From Labia minor (Eukaryota; Arthropoda; Insecta; Dermaptera; Spongiphoridae): a DNA stretch of 64,000 bases. Under the pieces are notes generated by a model. It was not told the DNA's origin. It did not search any database and saw nothing but the letters and a program-made list of their open reading frames with translations. The stretch lies in contig OY720349.1 in NCBI GenBank assembly GCA_963082975.1, positions 68,632,501 through 68,696,500 on the forward strand, in the 5' to 3' direction. Shown piece after piece: positions 24,116-38,400 of this stretch (its first letter is position 1; every line of letters starts with the position of its first letter). The translations under genes were made by a program, and so were the position numbers.

Positions 24116-24191
24116 CGCTTTTTTCACGAAGGACACGAACCCATAGCCTTTGGATTTGAGCGTTTGCGGATCCCGCACTACTCTACAGTCT
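24116..24191 (-). CDS. Rox8/TIA1: Internal exon of a TIA-1/TIAR (Rox8-like) RNA-binding protein, RRM2 segment
   Basis: Proteins of this family carry three RRMs, bind U-rich RNA near 5' splice sites and in 3' UTRs, and act in alternative splicing and stress granules. Read on the minus strand, the exon is one base completing a split codon followed by 25 complete codons, giving DCRVVRDPQTLKSKG followed by YGFVSFVKKA. KGYGFVSF is the RNP1 octamer, with the aromatic residues that contact RNA. The stretch matches the middle of TIA-1 RRM2; the DPQTLKSKG and VKKA residues resemble insect Rox8 more than vertebrate TIA1 (recalled family knowledge, not a search). Splice sites are strong: acceptor pyrimidine tract plus ACAG at 24192-24195 and donor GTAAGT at 24115-24110. 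The upstream intron is phase 2 and the downstream intron phase 0. There are no frameshifts or stops, so the exon looks functional. No adjoining exon (RRM1, rest of RRM2, RRM3, Q-rich tail) was found in the window. Confidence 0.88.
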
Positions 24192-24221
24192 CTGTAAAAA
24201 AAAAAGAACAAACCATTAGTA
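24192..24221 (-). promoter_or_regulatory. 3' splice site and branch point of the RRM2 exon
   Basis: On the minus strand a T-rich tract ends in ACAG immediately before the exon (24195-24192). A TACTAAT motif at 24221-24215 is a near-perfect metazoan branch-point sequence, with its branch A at about 24216, 25 nt from the exon. This spacing is normal and fixes the exon start at 24191. Confidence 0.8.
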
Positions 24222-25364
24222 AATACAGCTAAAACAAAAGAATTTTTAAAGGATTAATAAATAACGAAGAGTGGTATAAAGATAAATTACGGACCTTGAT
24301 GATTAGAGTTGAATATTAATTAATTGACTTATTTAATTTAAATTAATATCATGGAAATTTTGATGATATTTATGTATGTTGTATTTAATAATATGCCATT
24401 TCAGTGATCTCTTTAGAATTTAATTTTTAAACAAAAGGTATTTATTTATAAAAAGGTATTGAATTTTATATATGATAGCACTTTTAAAAGGATGAATATC
24501 AATGAATATGAATGGGAATTCAAATGAATTTATTTCTTAATTTCTCTTTAATGAAATGAATATAAATTGGAAAATTCATTAAAATCGTAGTGTATAAGAA
24601 ATATTTGATTCAATGAATAATAAACATGAGGAACCAGATTTGCCATTTTCTAATTATAATTAAAATCTTAACTTTTCTCTCTTCTTTCAACACGCGGATA
24701 AACGTTGTCTTGCTTTGTCTCTATCTGTCTGAATCATTAATATAATAAAAAGGAGAGGAAAAAAAAAGAAAAGAAAAGAAAAGAAATATTATTGAACAGG
24801 AAAATCCCTATCTAAGGAGAGCTTATTAACCAGGAGATCAGTTTGTAATTTGGTACAAAGATCACGCTCCTCGTTCCCTTACTCTGATCCACCCCTTTTT
24901 TGCGTCGTGACCCAAGTTGGGGCTAATTTTAAATTTATCCATTGACTCGAGGGATAAGAGAGGAGCAGAGATCGCTAACGAGGGGCTGTGGACCTGCCAA
25001 AACTAGGGTGCAATTTCTGTTCACGGGGCGAAGGGGAGAATGTGGATGCAAGAGGAGGAGTGAAACGTGATGCAAGACAGAAAAAGGAAAAAAAGAAAGA
25101 GAAGGGCACCCTGAAATTGATTGGAGAGACGGAAGGATCCTGAAGAAGGAAAAAGCCTCCGAACCTCTCTCTCCCACCACCTCGCCCTCTCTACGCAGCA
25201 CCTACATCAGACCCGGGAGACTCATCCTCCTTTAGAAAACGACGACTTTGTCGACCTTCTAAGATTTCGCAGCAAGAAAAAAAAAAAAAAAAAAAAAAAA
25301 GAGAAACAGCATCCTTCCGATAAAGTTAACTCCAAGGTTTCCCAACTCTCTTGTCCTCATCGTA

Positions 25365-25404
<40 letters not shown>

Positions 25405-26760
25405 CACAAATCTTATTTCAATTGGATTTAAGACGGACAAATATTAAATTTGTTCTTTTTAAACCAAGAGATAAATCCACAAGAGTCGTAATTTAATTTC
25501 AGCCAAGTGCATAACAAGAGTTGACTTACAATGAAATTTCATCGTTGCTGATTTTTCAAGTGAAACAAATTAATTGTAAATTCTATTTATATTATTCTTA
25601 AGACTAAAAATAGATTAATAAATAAATAAACAAAAGAAAAAAAAATCGTTGACAATCGGTCATTCTAATAAATATTGAAATCAGTTTACTTTGAAATTAA
25701 TCCATGAATTAAATAAAAAATATTCATTCAAGCATAAAATGAAAAAAATAAAAATAAAAATAAAATAAAAAAAGTAATTAGCAATTTTTATCAATTATAA
25801 CTAGGTTAGTCAATTAGTACCTACCTGAATATATATTCATAAAATATAATAGACACACACAATTTATTTTAACATTTAAAAATTTCCTCATAGAATATTT
25901 AATTAATCAGTATATATTTAAGAATCTACACATTTTGAGAAGTCTAAATCATTATGATAATTGCTTTTTATTTGTTTAACAATTAAATATATATATATAT
26001 ATATATATATACGTATATACATATGTTACATCAATTTATTTTTAGAAAGTTGGTGTTATATTAAAAAATAAATGTAATCAAAGTGGTCTAAATAAACATA
26101 ATTATTTTTTTTTATTTAATTTTTTTTCTTATAAGTTTAATATTTTTTTATAGATGACGAGATTGTAGAAAAAAGGTATTTCAAATAAAGCTGATTTTTT
26201 TGAGTTTGACATGACAGAACGTCAATACTATCAAGCCCGCATAAAATAATTTGGTATGAAAAATATGTTCTTTGTCTTTTTAACCCCTCCTCACACTTAA
26301 ATAGAATGGACTATTTTTTTGGGTGAGCTATTATAAATATTATTATCCACAAGAATATATATATATATATATATATATATTGTAATATATAAATATAAAA
26401 ATGCCTTTTATATGTAGAGGGTTGATTGTTTGAGCACATGGCAAAGTGTATAAAAGGTGACTTTCTAAAAATGATTGTTATACCTTTTCGTTACCCCAAG
26501 ATGGAGAGAGGGGTGGACAATTTTGCCAAGTGGCATAGGAGGGGAGAATGACCATTTACATGTTTAGACATTTGTTGGTCATTCTTGGATGGAGTGGAAG
26601 GGAAGCGACTTCATCTGACGAAGTAAGAACAAAATACAAGGATCATCCACAGTGTGCGAGGAAGCTGCCTGCCCTGATATGACGACATGATACCTTGAGG
26701 AAAATATCCAAGAATCATCTTACTTGAAGTCCCAGTGTTCCCCGAACTCATAATTAATTT
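24222..26760. other. Intronic DNA with islands at about 24640-25340 and 26400-26760
   Basis: The first island holds mutually overlapping frames on both strands (88 and 82 codons) without recognisable motifs, a 24-base A run (25277-25300) and an AT microsatellite. The second includes GCCAAGTGGC and GTGCGAGGAAGCTGCCTGCC. Candidate regulatory DNA only. Confidence 0.45.
25369..25401. repeat. (AT)n microsatellite
   Basis: About 16 units, following a GC-richer island. Similar AT tracts lie at 6481-6511, 15881-15912, 25987-26011, 26355-26380, 39516-39542, 54289-54318 and 61772-61796. Confidence 0.95.
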
Positions 26761-27664
26761 GAATAACACAGCTAAGTAGTCGACTACTATTATATATAAA
26801 TAATTGCAATTATTCTATAAACTCAATTCCATTAAATTTATACTCCTATTAATTTTTACGGTACCATTAAAATTATTTAATTTCTAATTAATTTCTTATT
26901 ATCAATTGTATCTAATAAATTCTTATATTCTTAATAAATAAATAATTTTAGTTGTAATTTTATATAAGCATTTTTCATATTGAACCTATTCAATTTTATA
27001 TTTTCCCTAATCAACCTACGCGGATTCATAAACCATTTAATTATTCTAAATTCATTCCAGAGTGCTACCAATATTAAACTTATTTGTTAACCCAAATTTT
27101 CTCATAAAATACCTGCCCCGAATTCCTCTTATATACGACAATATATATATAAAAAATAAATAAAAATAAATAAATATTAAAAAAAAATCATTTATTCTTT
27201 ATAATATATTTAGAAATTCTGACAGGTTATTAGCTAGGCGGACAAAGGTTAAACTTTATACTTAATATCCACTAGAGTTTATTTTCCCATAATGTGAATA
27301 ATTAATTACTCAAATATTTTTATTATTTCTTTGTTGAAACCTAATTAAGTGTTCATTATATTTTACAATTACGATTTTATAAAAAAAAAATATTACTTTT
27401 TTTTTGTTGATAGTAATAATAAAAAGATTATAGATATACACTAATTATATACTGAAAATAATTTAATATTAATACAGTTCATAGTATAATCTTTTGATTA
27501 TATTAATTCAAACCTTAAAATAATTTCTATAACAAAACGTATATTTGTATTAATGTAAAATTTTTGCACTGGGCTAAACATCATTGGTATTAAAGAATTT
27601 TTCATTTCTCTAAACAAAATATACATATATTTACATGTATTTGTGTCTAATATTTTAAGTTTTG

Positions 27665-27701
<37 letters not shown>

Positions 27702-30580
27702 TATAATCCCCAATGAGTTTACAATAAAACCCCTCGCGTTTGATTACAAAGAGAAATTAACAGTTAATACTAGTATGTTTGTTTATGAAATTACTGACGG
27801 TCGGATGAACAGCACAACAGCCGTTGCTCTCCATTTAGAAAAGGGTTGCTTTGTGTACTGCCTTACGTCCACCCCCGCAAACACACCGGCCCTTTCATCT
27901 TGGCCGAAAAGAGCCTCAGGGTGTGGACGGAGACGCTAATAGAGAATGGGTAGAGAGGTAAGCGCTTTCAAAAAAGAAATTAAATGCATGTCAAACTGAC
28001 CCCAACACGTTAATTCATTACAAGTTATGCAGATGTGTTGAATTAACAAGCAGCTATTGATAGAAAATTAAAAAATTAAAAAAAAAAAAAAATAAATAAA
28101 TAAAAAGAAGAAAGAAAAACAAAAATGAAAGAATATTGAATAAAAACAAAAGAAGTAAAGGGAAGTAAAAAGAGTATGATTTTAAAAATAAAAAAAGGAA
28201 GTAAAATAATCGTTAAAATACTGAGTGTCTATTATTTTGACATTCTTTATTTTTGACAATTTTAAATAAAATGAATCTTAAATGTGATAAATATTATTAT
28301 CAAAAGCTAAAATTAAAGATAATTGATATTATTTTTTATAATATTCATATAATTAAAAAGAATAAAAACTAAATTAAGGTAATCACAAGTCAGAAATAAA
28401 AATTGATGGAAAAAAAAATGAATAAAAAACAAAATAACAACAATAAAAGAGATATCCCCTTGTGGCTACAAAACCGGTTGTTTTGGAATCTACTATTATT
28501 TTATTTTATGAATGCAAAATAAATATTTTTTTTTTTATTTGTTATGCAAAACTGTTTTTACTCATTGATTGTAAATATAACTACTTAAATAATAATAATA
28601 ATAAAAAAACAAAAATATCTATAAACAGTCCTATATTCAGGTTATTTTATTTTTATTAAAATATAAATACCAATTTAATTAAATAAACGTTTTTAGTTGT
28701 TCCAAAAATCACCGCACCGCTTTTGATGTGTTAGGTTAGTTAAGGTTATAAGATAAAATATTAAAATAAGATATTAAGATTATAATAAATAAGCTGTTCA
28801 ATGAATTGTTATATAAATTTAAATAACTAAAAATTTTGATTTTGTATTTAGATTTTAGATGCAGATAATTGAAATTTGAAAATATGAGAATGAAAATTCA
28901 AGATGTCCATATATATATGGATACAATTCTTACATTATTTTCCTAATTACAAACGATTTCGGAAAAGAGACTTAAAAAATTGGTTTATTTCTTAAAAATT
29001 ATGTCAATATAAAAATATAAAGTGCATATGCTTCTTAATTAACAAATAAATTGATAAAGTAATAAATAAATAAAGAAATATGATTGGAAAGAAGAAGATT
29101 ATGGAAGCAAATTTGACTGATGTAATATTAAAAATTAATAAATAAATATTTTATTGAATATAGAATAGACTCTACTTAATGAAAGAAAACAGACTATTTT
29201 TTCTATTTGTTTTTAGTCATTCAATAAAAATTAAAGAATAGAGTTATAAATTAATTATTAGTAATTCGTGGAACCTCTTGTTAAATTATAAACGAACCCC
29301 GGAATAAGAATTATACCTGTTGAACACGATGGGGGTGGTAAAAAGGGTGGTTAAAAAGCGCGTAAAATCTAGCCTCTTATAAAAGCTGAAATTTCCCACA
29401 GTGAAGTTGGGATGATTAAAGTGCTCTTTGTTTTAAGCTTTAAGGAGGCTGTATTGGCAGACGGTGTCATCGTTCAGTGTTGACCCATTAAACTTGAAAG
29501 ACGACAAGAGAACGTTAATGATCTACATACATACAACTTATCTTTCAAGAATTCTTGTCAATTACTTATTGGTGATTATGGGAAAAATTTCAAATATTAA
29601 TATATAATAATAAGAAATTAATTAAAATTTTATTATTATGAGAAAATAATACTAGGTAATATATATTTCTTATTAATCAATTATTTAAAGAAAATTATTC
29701 AATTGTATAAATTATATATATTTTCAGACATATATATTCTACAATAAATAAATATAAAGTATTTTAAAATATAATAATTACAATAGTTCTTTGTAGATTA
29801 ATATACATATTAAATAAAAATAGAAATTTTTCTTACAAAGAGAACGTAAAAAAAAATAGAAATATTATATACCTAAAATCTCTATCATATAAAATTTCCA
29901 AAACAATTATTAAAGACTGAGAAACGAAAAAAAACAAACAAAAAACAATAAACAATAAAACCCTTCCCAATTTAAATTTATTCATTTTAATATAATTTTG
30001 TTTAATTGATTTTCTAATGAGACATATCTTGTACCTGTAAATACATGTAGGACTGGGTTTTGGTCGGATTTTATCGCCATTATGATAAACTTCTTCTATT
30101 TTCTCGTCTTAAATATTTAATGTAAAATTTTTTAAAAGTTATTATTAAAAAAAATCTAATTAAAGTTCTAACTTTTTTTTTTCATTCTTTTTAAAATAAT
30201 TTCGGAATAGAAAAAAAAAAAAAGATATTTATGTTCTGATGGGAATTTGTTCTGTTGATATAATTCCGGATTTACCTAGGCTTATCATAATTCCTTCGTT
30301 TTTTACAGATGTTTATAATACCTAGATAATACTGCGAAAGCAAGAATGTTTTATTTATTTCAACGGACAGTAATTATTTTGAATCCGTAAGAATGTCAGA
30401 TTGAATCCCTCCCCTAAAGAAAGGATGATAATAATTCAAACAAAAAGACTTTTTTTTTTTGTTTTGGTGGAAATTTAAATAAATTCACCATCAATACACA
30501 CCTCAGTTGTGCTTTACGTCTTGAGCTATGTTTTTATTTATTTATTTATTTATTTTTTCATAGAATAAAGCCAATAGACT
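26761..30580. other. AT-rich DNA with islands at about 27720-27975 and 29270-29530
   Basis: Both islands lack open frames over 60 codons. The rest is AT- and A-rich with an ATA microsatellite at 27666-27701. Confidence 0.5.
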
Positions 30581-31261
30581 TTGTTTGGCAACAGGATGCT
30601 GTTCTGCTTTGGTTTGGGGTTTGATATCAACCAGCCAGCTGTGACACATTAGAGCTCACACTCCTCTCCCCTCAAAGAGATTGAAAATGGAAAACGGCCC
30701 TATATAAAACTGTATTTCTATCATATCAGCGCTTGGGCATTTAATAATTTAATAGCAGCTCCAATACACACCCACAACACAATACAATGGTGACTCCGTT
30801 ATGGTCTTTAAATATATAGCAGTTTTGTGACTGCATGAAGGGAAGGCAGTTTTTTTGGCACCCATTCTCTTTCTCGGCTTTGCCATCTATTTATTATAAA
30901 TTTATAAATATTTTTAGTATCATCTATCATATAATAGGGGGGCATACGTTGGTATGGGTTATTGCACACAGCCAGGGCATTTATAGTACTAAAATAGGAT
31001 CGGATGGATGGAGGATAAATTCGTTTGCTTTGCAACAAAATATGAAAGAAAATTAAATTGACCATAAAAAAAAATCTATTGAAGTAAAACATATTTTTTA
31101 ATCTTTCATTTCAAGCAAAAAAAGATAATCTCGATTTAATTTTTATTTTCTTCTTTCTTATTTTTATTCTATCTTTTAACAAATAAGACTGAATTTACTT
31201 GATTATGAAAGTGTATTAATGTACAACAAAACAATTCTATTTTCAATAATCTTAATCTTAA
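30581..31261. other. Island at about 30581-31030
   Basis: Frames of 73 and 94 codons overlap on opposite strands; neither has a recognisable motif. Confidence 0.45.
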
Positions 31262-31426
31262 TACATATATAAAAAAAGATTTTTGTCTGCACACATTGCT
31301 CAGAATTTAAAATTTTTTGCATATCTTCGCGTTTCATGACCTCTAGAATCCAAAAGTGACTTCTGTCTGTCCGGAAAATAACTATTTTATAGACTCAAAA
31401 TTGGCGAAGGCGCTCTTAGCAGCTAG
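31262..31426 (+). mobile_element. Helitron-like repeat, third copy (short)
   Basis: Shares the block from TTTTTGTCTGCACA through ATCTTCGCGTTTCATGACC and TCTAGAATCCAAAAGTGACT with 48285-48367. It ends GCAGCTAG followed by T. The 5' TC is degenerate. Confidence 0.5.
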
Positions 31427-33535
31427 TATACTACTATAAATACTACTTTAATTGATATTTACAGCTAACATATTTTTGTAATTATCATCTTAAACAAAAC
31501 CAAACCTATACAAAGCGAGTTCAATTTCTTCTATGTTGATTGGTTTCTCGTAAAAACATAAATTTAAGATATTTTAACAATAAAGTTATAGACTTCTTTT
31601 TATCTTTTAATTCAGATAATTTTTGCTAAGGTAGAAATAATAATTCAAATTTACAATATCATGAAGAGCAAAAAATAAATAAAGAGGTTGAAAAGAGAGA
31701 TATTGGGTGGAGGATCGTTTTCATTTATAAACAGCACGCCAAAATGAATATTCAATGACGTTAAATATGATTAATCGTCATTCGAGCGGAGCATTGCCCT
31801 TTGAATTAAACAAAGAAAAAAAAATATATCAATAAAATTGGTTCTTTACAACAAATGAACACAACAAAAAAATTTAAGATAATATAACACAATCCATAGA
31901 TTAATAACTTAGGCTATTGAAACACGAATGTGGAAATGTAGGGGAGGGGAGAAGGTGAGTGGGGTATAAGAAAAATGGCTTACTTTCTTGAATTTTCAAA
32001 CAACATAAGTTATTAAGATTTATTTATTTATTTATTGTTCTAAAAACAAACAGAAAAAAAATTCAATATTTTCACATCTATAAAATGAGCTTGATCTGTC
32101 CAAACTGGATTTGTTTTAGAGGTACAAATTAATAAAAACTATTATAGATTTTTACTTAGTTTTTTATAAATTTAAAAAATAATATAGTAAAATTGACTTA
32201 AATGTTTTTGAATTTTTGTAAATAAATCTGTTTGTCTCCGCCGCTATTCCTTATGATAATGAATAAATATACAATAAATATTTGAATATATTAAAAGGAG
32301 TGAGTCTTAATTATACCATCAAGTGTAAGTAAAAAATACAAATATAGATCCTAATCAGATCAATGTACAAATAAATGAATTTCATCATTAATATGAAATT
32401 ATAATCACATAAATAAGATAATTAGCCTAAATAGGATATATAAATAAATAATTAATAAAATATATACCAAATAACGAATGAATCAATTTTTACAATAAAA
32501 ATATATTATTGTTATTATTATTTATTATAATACAAAATTACAATTTAAATTATAATAGTAAATGATGTCATTATAGTAAAAGATAAGATAAACAAGGGTG
32601 TAGGATGAATAAACAAAATAATTCGATATCTTCGAATGAATATGGTGTGTGAATGATAATCTGATTATTTCCTCTGAAATTAATTCAATTGAAAAGAAAG
32701 ATTTCATCTTTAAGTTGTTGATCTCGATTCCAGGCTGGCCTGAATGCTCATGGCCTGACGCCAAAACCCTCTCTCTCTCTCTCTTTCTATCTCCCATTGA
32801 TGAGAAAAACCATTTTACTACTATCTCTCGAAAGGCCGAGCAAATTTTGAAAACCGCTTAATTAAATAATTTGGAAAAGATTTAGAAGGGCGTGCTGTTT
32901 GTGGTGGCTAAAAAGGAGGAGGATGTGGCGTGTGGGTGGTGACAGTGAGGGAATGTAATTAAATAGATATTTCAGCAGTGGGACTGAAGAATTGAGTTGG
33001 GTAATGGTTCGTTTGGCTCTCTCTCCTCTTGGATCTAATGAATTCGCTCTCTTCGGAGCCATGTCGGTGCCAATTAACTTCGACCAGACCCAAATGGAAG
33101 GAGCACCCTCTCCATAGAGGGTTATCGAGTGTCGACGACGACTCTTCTATTGCTGACCCAGAGGAAGGCCAAGATGCTCGTGTGCAATTAACAAGAACAC
33201 TCGAAAACAGATAAGGTGGACATAACGTAGAAAAATCAGTTCTGTTTCACGTTGCAATGATTGTAAACAAGGAAGCGGAAAATCTTCTGTCTGCTAGATA
33301 AATGATCATTCCCCCAAAGGAAATTAGTAGCTTAATTGATTACAGCCACATGTTATCTACCTCGTATGTATGGTCTGTGAATAACAAACAAGATCCCATC
33401 GACATGGTGGAGTGAAATTAATTTGTCTGATAAAAATAAATAAATTATGTGATTAAAAATAAACTTAAATAAATTAAATGAATGAAAAAAAGAAACAAAA
33501 ATTGTGTGTGATTTTTTTTAAATTAAAAAAATCAA

Positions 33536-33570
<35 letters not shown>

Positions 33571-34994
33571 ATCCAATCCGGGGTCATTCTCCTTACCCAA
33601 ATTTAATATATTACTATGATCGTGTCATAGTCATTATTTGGAGTAAAAAAAAAGCAAAAAAACAAACGTCAATTATATTATATATATTTTTGAATTAATA
33701 ATTTAAAGAAAACTATGTTATTATTGCTTGTAATGATATTTCTAGTAATATAAATTGCTAATTTAATTGACAAATTCAAATATTTAAGTATTACTAACCT
33801 TTATTTATTAACATTATTCAATATTCAGATAATTTTCATTATATAATTTGACACATATATGTACATATATAAGGATGAACTTTGTGATGTTTAAAATTAA
33901 ATGATTTGTTTCTTAACGTATATTAAAAGGAATGATATAAAACATCAAAAATTTTTTTAAAAAAAGTAGATTAAATTAAATTAAAATAAAAATATCAAAG
34001 GAAAAAGTAAAATAGAATTTTTCTCCGTAAAACGAAAGAACAATTTCAATAATGAATTTTATAGAAGAGTAAAGAGATAAAAAATAATAAACAATATAGA
34101 ATAACATCAACAAGAACAAAAACAAAACATGAGAGGGAAATATCTTTATTAAATTTCATATCAAGTCGTTTTTCGATATTTTTCTACGAATTCCTTGGAC
34201 AATGGTACTTAAACGGATATTAGGCTCATTGGTTTCTAAAGAGCCATTTACTTTTAGGATCGAGATTCAAATCCGACCTGAATATCAAAATTTCTATTAT
34301 GGTTGCAAATCTACATTTTATGGACTTTAATTTCTAAATGGGCACGAAGTTCGTTTTTATATTTTCTATTTTCCAATGGGATTATTCAAGAAATGACCTT
34401 TGGTCATCGGAAGCTGCTGCATTAAAGAGGACCCCCCATCGGAGTTGATCGCCCTCTGGCCGTTGAATACCAAAGAGTACCAAAATAAAAAAAAAAAAAA
34501 TCATGGATACCCCGCCCTTGATCCAAGTCCGCGAGCCCATTTTCATTTTATATAGAGAAAGACGAACGAGTTCTTTTTTACGCTCCCTAGCAAAGCATTA
34601 CGACACGTCAACACTAATGGAATCAAGTCATAAAAGTGCAGGGCGGACAATAAAATTGATCTGAGAGCGTTAATGCTTGAAGGCTAACCCACCCCCACCC
34701 TACATTCACCCTTCCTCTCACTCCCCCCCCCCCCGATAGGACTCTAAAATAGCGCACATATCTTATGCTCTTTCAACACTCATGCTAATTGTTTGAAAGA
34801 ATTTTCAATCAATCTGAAAGACCATGGAGATAATTGTATTATTTTGTAACAAATCGTAACCATTCTATATGATAAAATCAATTGACTATAAAATTAAATT
34901 AAATAAAAGGCACATAACCAATCAGTTCAAATAGAATTACTTTGATTGGGACATGGAAAATAAAAATCAATAAGAATAAATTTGTTTTGTTTTT
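31427..34994. other. AT-rich DNA with islands at about 32720-33420 and 34140-34790
   Basis: These are two of the longest and most complex islands. The first is split by a CT microsatellite. The second contains TGACCTTTGGTCA (near 34395), a palindrome-like half-site pair, and a 12-C run (34723-34734). No coding evidence. Confidence 0.45.
33537..33569. repeat. (AAT)n microsatellite
   Basis: About eleven AAT units. Comparable trinucleotide arrays lie at 27666-27701 and, as TTA, at 45362-45396. Confidence 0.95.
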
Positions 34995-35470
34995 TACTAT
35001 CAAGCCAGAGATGGTATTGCGATCACGAAAATTTTCCATGTCGAGATTTTGATGTTTTTATACGTTTTGAAAATCCCTGAGTCATTTTCACTAATTTTAA
35101 GAAAAATATCTGTGTGTATGTAGACAAGATTAAGCAAAAACGGTTTGAGATAGAATAATGAAATTCGGTAGACGGACATTATTCCAAATTCGTAGTTTTC
35201 TATCAACTTTTGAGAAATGTAGCTCAACCACAAGAGGGTCATTACTTAACACGTTTTGATTTTTTTTCCTCTAAAGTGACCGTAAAAGTAAAGTTATAGG
35301 TTTGATAGATTTTCACATGATTAAAAATTGTACAAAACTGCTATATATAGAATTTCAGCTTGATTGAATTGCTGAAAGTACAGGAATTAATTTTTTAAAT
35401 GCTAATCACGCGTCAGCACGTGACTTGGTCATCAACAAAGAACCAAACACGCGCTTGTTCAATATATATT
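34995..35470 (+). mobile_element. R3 interspersed repeat, copy 1
   Basis: The segment 35000-35240 (GATTTTGATGTTTTTATACG, GACAAGATTA, AAAAACGGTTTGAG, CGTAGTTTTCTATCAA) recurs in reverse at 50100-50335. The sequence after it (to a CACGTGAC-containing stretch near 35420) may belong to the same element. Class unknown, no coding frame. Confidence 0.65.
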
Positions 35471-38400
35471 TATTAATTTTCATTTATAATTTTAATTAAA
35501 TTTAATTTAAATATAATATATGTTATTTAATCCAATTCAAATTGCGAGATAGTCGAGTGAAGACACTCCAGATTTTTTTTTTATATTATCAATTTTACAA
35601 CTTAGAATAAAACAAAAATTAAGAAATATAAAATAAGTTAATAGTCAATTCTAATAGAATTATTTATTAAAGAAATCAATTTTCTAGTAAGAATTATTGT
35701 TTTGTTTTATTGAATTAAGGGAACTAAGCTCATTTTTACCCAGTAGTCATTAAATCTTAGACCTTAAATGAATTTGGCGAAGTTCGATCCCTGGAACTTA
35801 AGCTCAGTAGTCCAGGGCTCGAGGGAAATTTTAATCAATACTAAAATATATATTAAAAGCTATCGTTTATATCCTTGGCGATTTTTATCAAATCAAATTC
35901 CTCCAACAATTCTTATTCAGAATGGTTCAGTAGTGGTTATAGATAAAAAGAAAAATATTTATTCCGAGTATACATGATGAACCAAGGCTTCTCACATATT
36001 AATAAATACAACCTATAATTTATAAATTAAATATAAATTTAGTTATAAAATGTAATATAAGTTGTTGTCTCTTTAAGGAAGTACCTTGGAATTTCATAAG
36101 TAAATGGAACATGAGTAATATTGGAAGGGAGTGTTCTTTCCACTAACAAACTTTGTACTAATTGCTTAACTTTGAGGATCTCATTGGATTAAAGATTGGT
36201 AAATCATCCTCTGGCGGTATTCTAATTGGTATTAGAAGCGATTAAATAAAATGTAAAAAAAAAAGGAAATGGAATGGAAGGGTAGAGGGAGAAGATGAAT
36301 TGAGCAGAAAGAGAATAATGGATTGATGGCGAAAATGATAAATGAAATTATTCAATAGGCTTTCATTCAAGAATACACAAAGCAAATCGAATCGGGAGAG
36401 AGAAAAAATATCTGAAAAGAATATAACAATTATATTAGACTCTTTTTAGGCAAACACAAGATAAAAGTAATTATATTGTATTAAATGATTTTTTCTTTTT
36501 TCAAAGCTTTTAATCTATCTATATAAATAATATAAAAATTTTAATGTTATTAGATATATAATTAAACATATATTTATTAATTCGAATTTCAAACATCCTC
36601 TAGAATAATTTAAAGGAAATTAAATAAAATAAAAAAATTAATATTACTAAGTTTTATCTGTTTTTATATTTATTTATTTATTTATTAATATATATTGGTA
36701 TTAATCACCAATTTTAATTAAAAGATATAGAAGTGAAATTTAATTTTCTATAGAGACAAAAAGTGTTTTCTTATTTAAATGAATACTAATTTCTTTTAAT
36801 AAAAGAATCTAATATAGTTTTTTTTTTAAACCTAACTATAAATAAATGCAATATAATCAATATAAAATGAACTTTCATAAAAAAAAAACTGGAAAAGGAG
36901 TGGAAAATTAATATTTTTAATTTCGTTTTTTCTCCAGACTATCTCTTTCTCTCTTTAATCTTGTTTACAAAATTTTTTAGCAAGTTCGCGAAGTTTCAAG
37001 ATGAAGTCATTCTGCTCTTACTCCCTTAAAGGAGAATTCAAGTAAATCGAATAGGGTAGCGGGAAGAGGTAAAAGGATATACAAGGAGATGGCGTCTAAA
37101 AAAAAAATTATAAATAAAATGTATAAAATTTTAAACAATACATAAATAATTAACTGTCAAGAGATCAAAGAATATACATAAAAACACGTATTTATATTTT
37201 AAAGAAATTATCTATTATCCAATGTTGTTTCATATCGACTGTAAATGAACTCGAATCTTAACAAAAACAACTCGAGGGGATCTTGCAACTGGTGCTGATG
37301 CTGGAGTTTTCAAAAGCAACAACCCTGGCGGGTATCAATTTCGCCGAGGTAAATAGGTGGGAAAACGTTTGTGAAACATATCATAAAACAACATACGAGA
37401 TCATCACTCAGAATACATTATCAACATCCGCCCTTTTATAAAAATTTAATTAAATTTTAAATTAAGGTATGTTTACAAACGGAAAAACAACACAATACTA
37501 TTGACTTTAGTAATGAATGAATCTTTGAATATATATGAATATATAGATATAATAAAAAAATAAAAATACTTTATGTATCTTATGAATTTTCAATTTTAAC
37601 CTTTATCTAAAATATTTTTTTTTTTTTTTTTCAAAATTAAAAAAACAACCCACACGCATTTCGCTTTAAATAGGTAGTTATTTAAATTAAAAAAATTAAA
37701 AAAAAGAGATAAGTTCTTTTGATAAAATTACTAAAATATCTCAAAAGAATCTTAAATAAATTTCTCGACTCGATTTTTTTACATCCCGATCAATATATGA
37801 AAAAAAAATCCCTTGAACTTGCAGGGATTAAGTGATCAAAGGATCCTTCAACCTGCAAAATCTTTACATTAAAGAATAAAAAAAAAATCTAAAAAGTCTT
37901 TTCTTAACTTTAAAGAGACTGAGATACTAAGATTAAGGTCTGGAGCTTTTTTATTATCCACACCATAAAAAAAAACTACTTGAAGACGGTTCAAATGTTG
38001 ATGTATATCCATCACTTTCATTAATCTCAGTTTAAATTTTTAAGATAGCGAGAAATCGTATAGCAGATTTTAATTAGTTGCAAAATCTCTTTAATGGAAG
38101 AACTGTTTATATGTATATCTATTTTCTGATGTAAGCTTCATGATCTCCTATAAATCAGAATAGTTATAATATACTTTTATGTCTGATGAAATTAGTTTGG
38201 AGCTATGATTATAAGCAGCAAATGCTGTCTGAGAGGAATCCAATTCCCTCCTTATTGTTTTACAAATTACATCTATTGATTATATAACTAAATCAATTCA
38301 TTTAATGGATAATTTGAATCAAAAGATAAATTAGAGGAGAAAAATAGAATGGAAAAAGTTTCAAATTAATAGAGTCATAAGAAATAATATTCTGATTAAA

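Noticed and set aside
25815-25845. CAG|GTAGGT juxtaposition on the minus strand as another ratchet point
   Set aside because: The sequence before the CAG is alternating A/T rather than pyrimidine-rich, so the acceptor would be very weak.
37258-37440. Roughly 60-codon plus-strand frame (LEFSKATTLAGINFAEVNRW) as a small gene
   Set aside because: No start context, splice sites or family recognised; an isolated frame of this length is expected by chance in an island.
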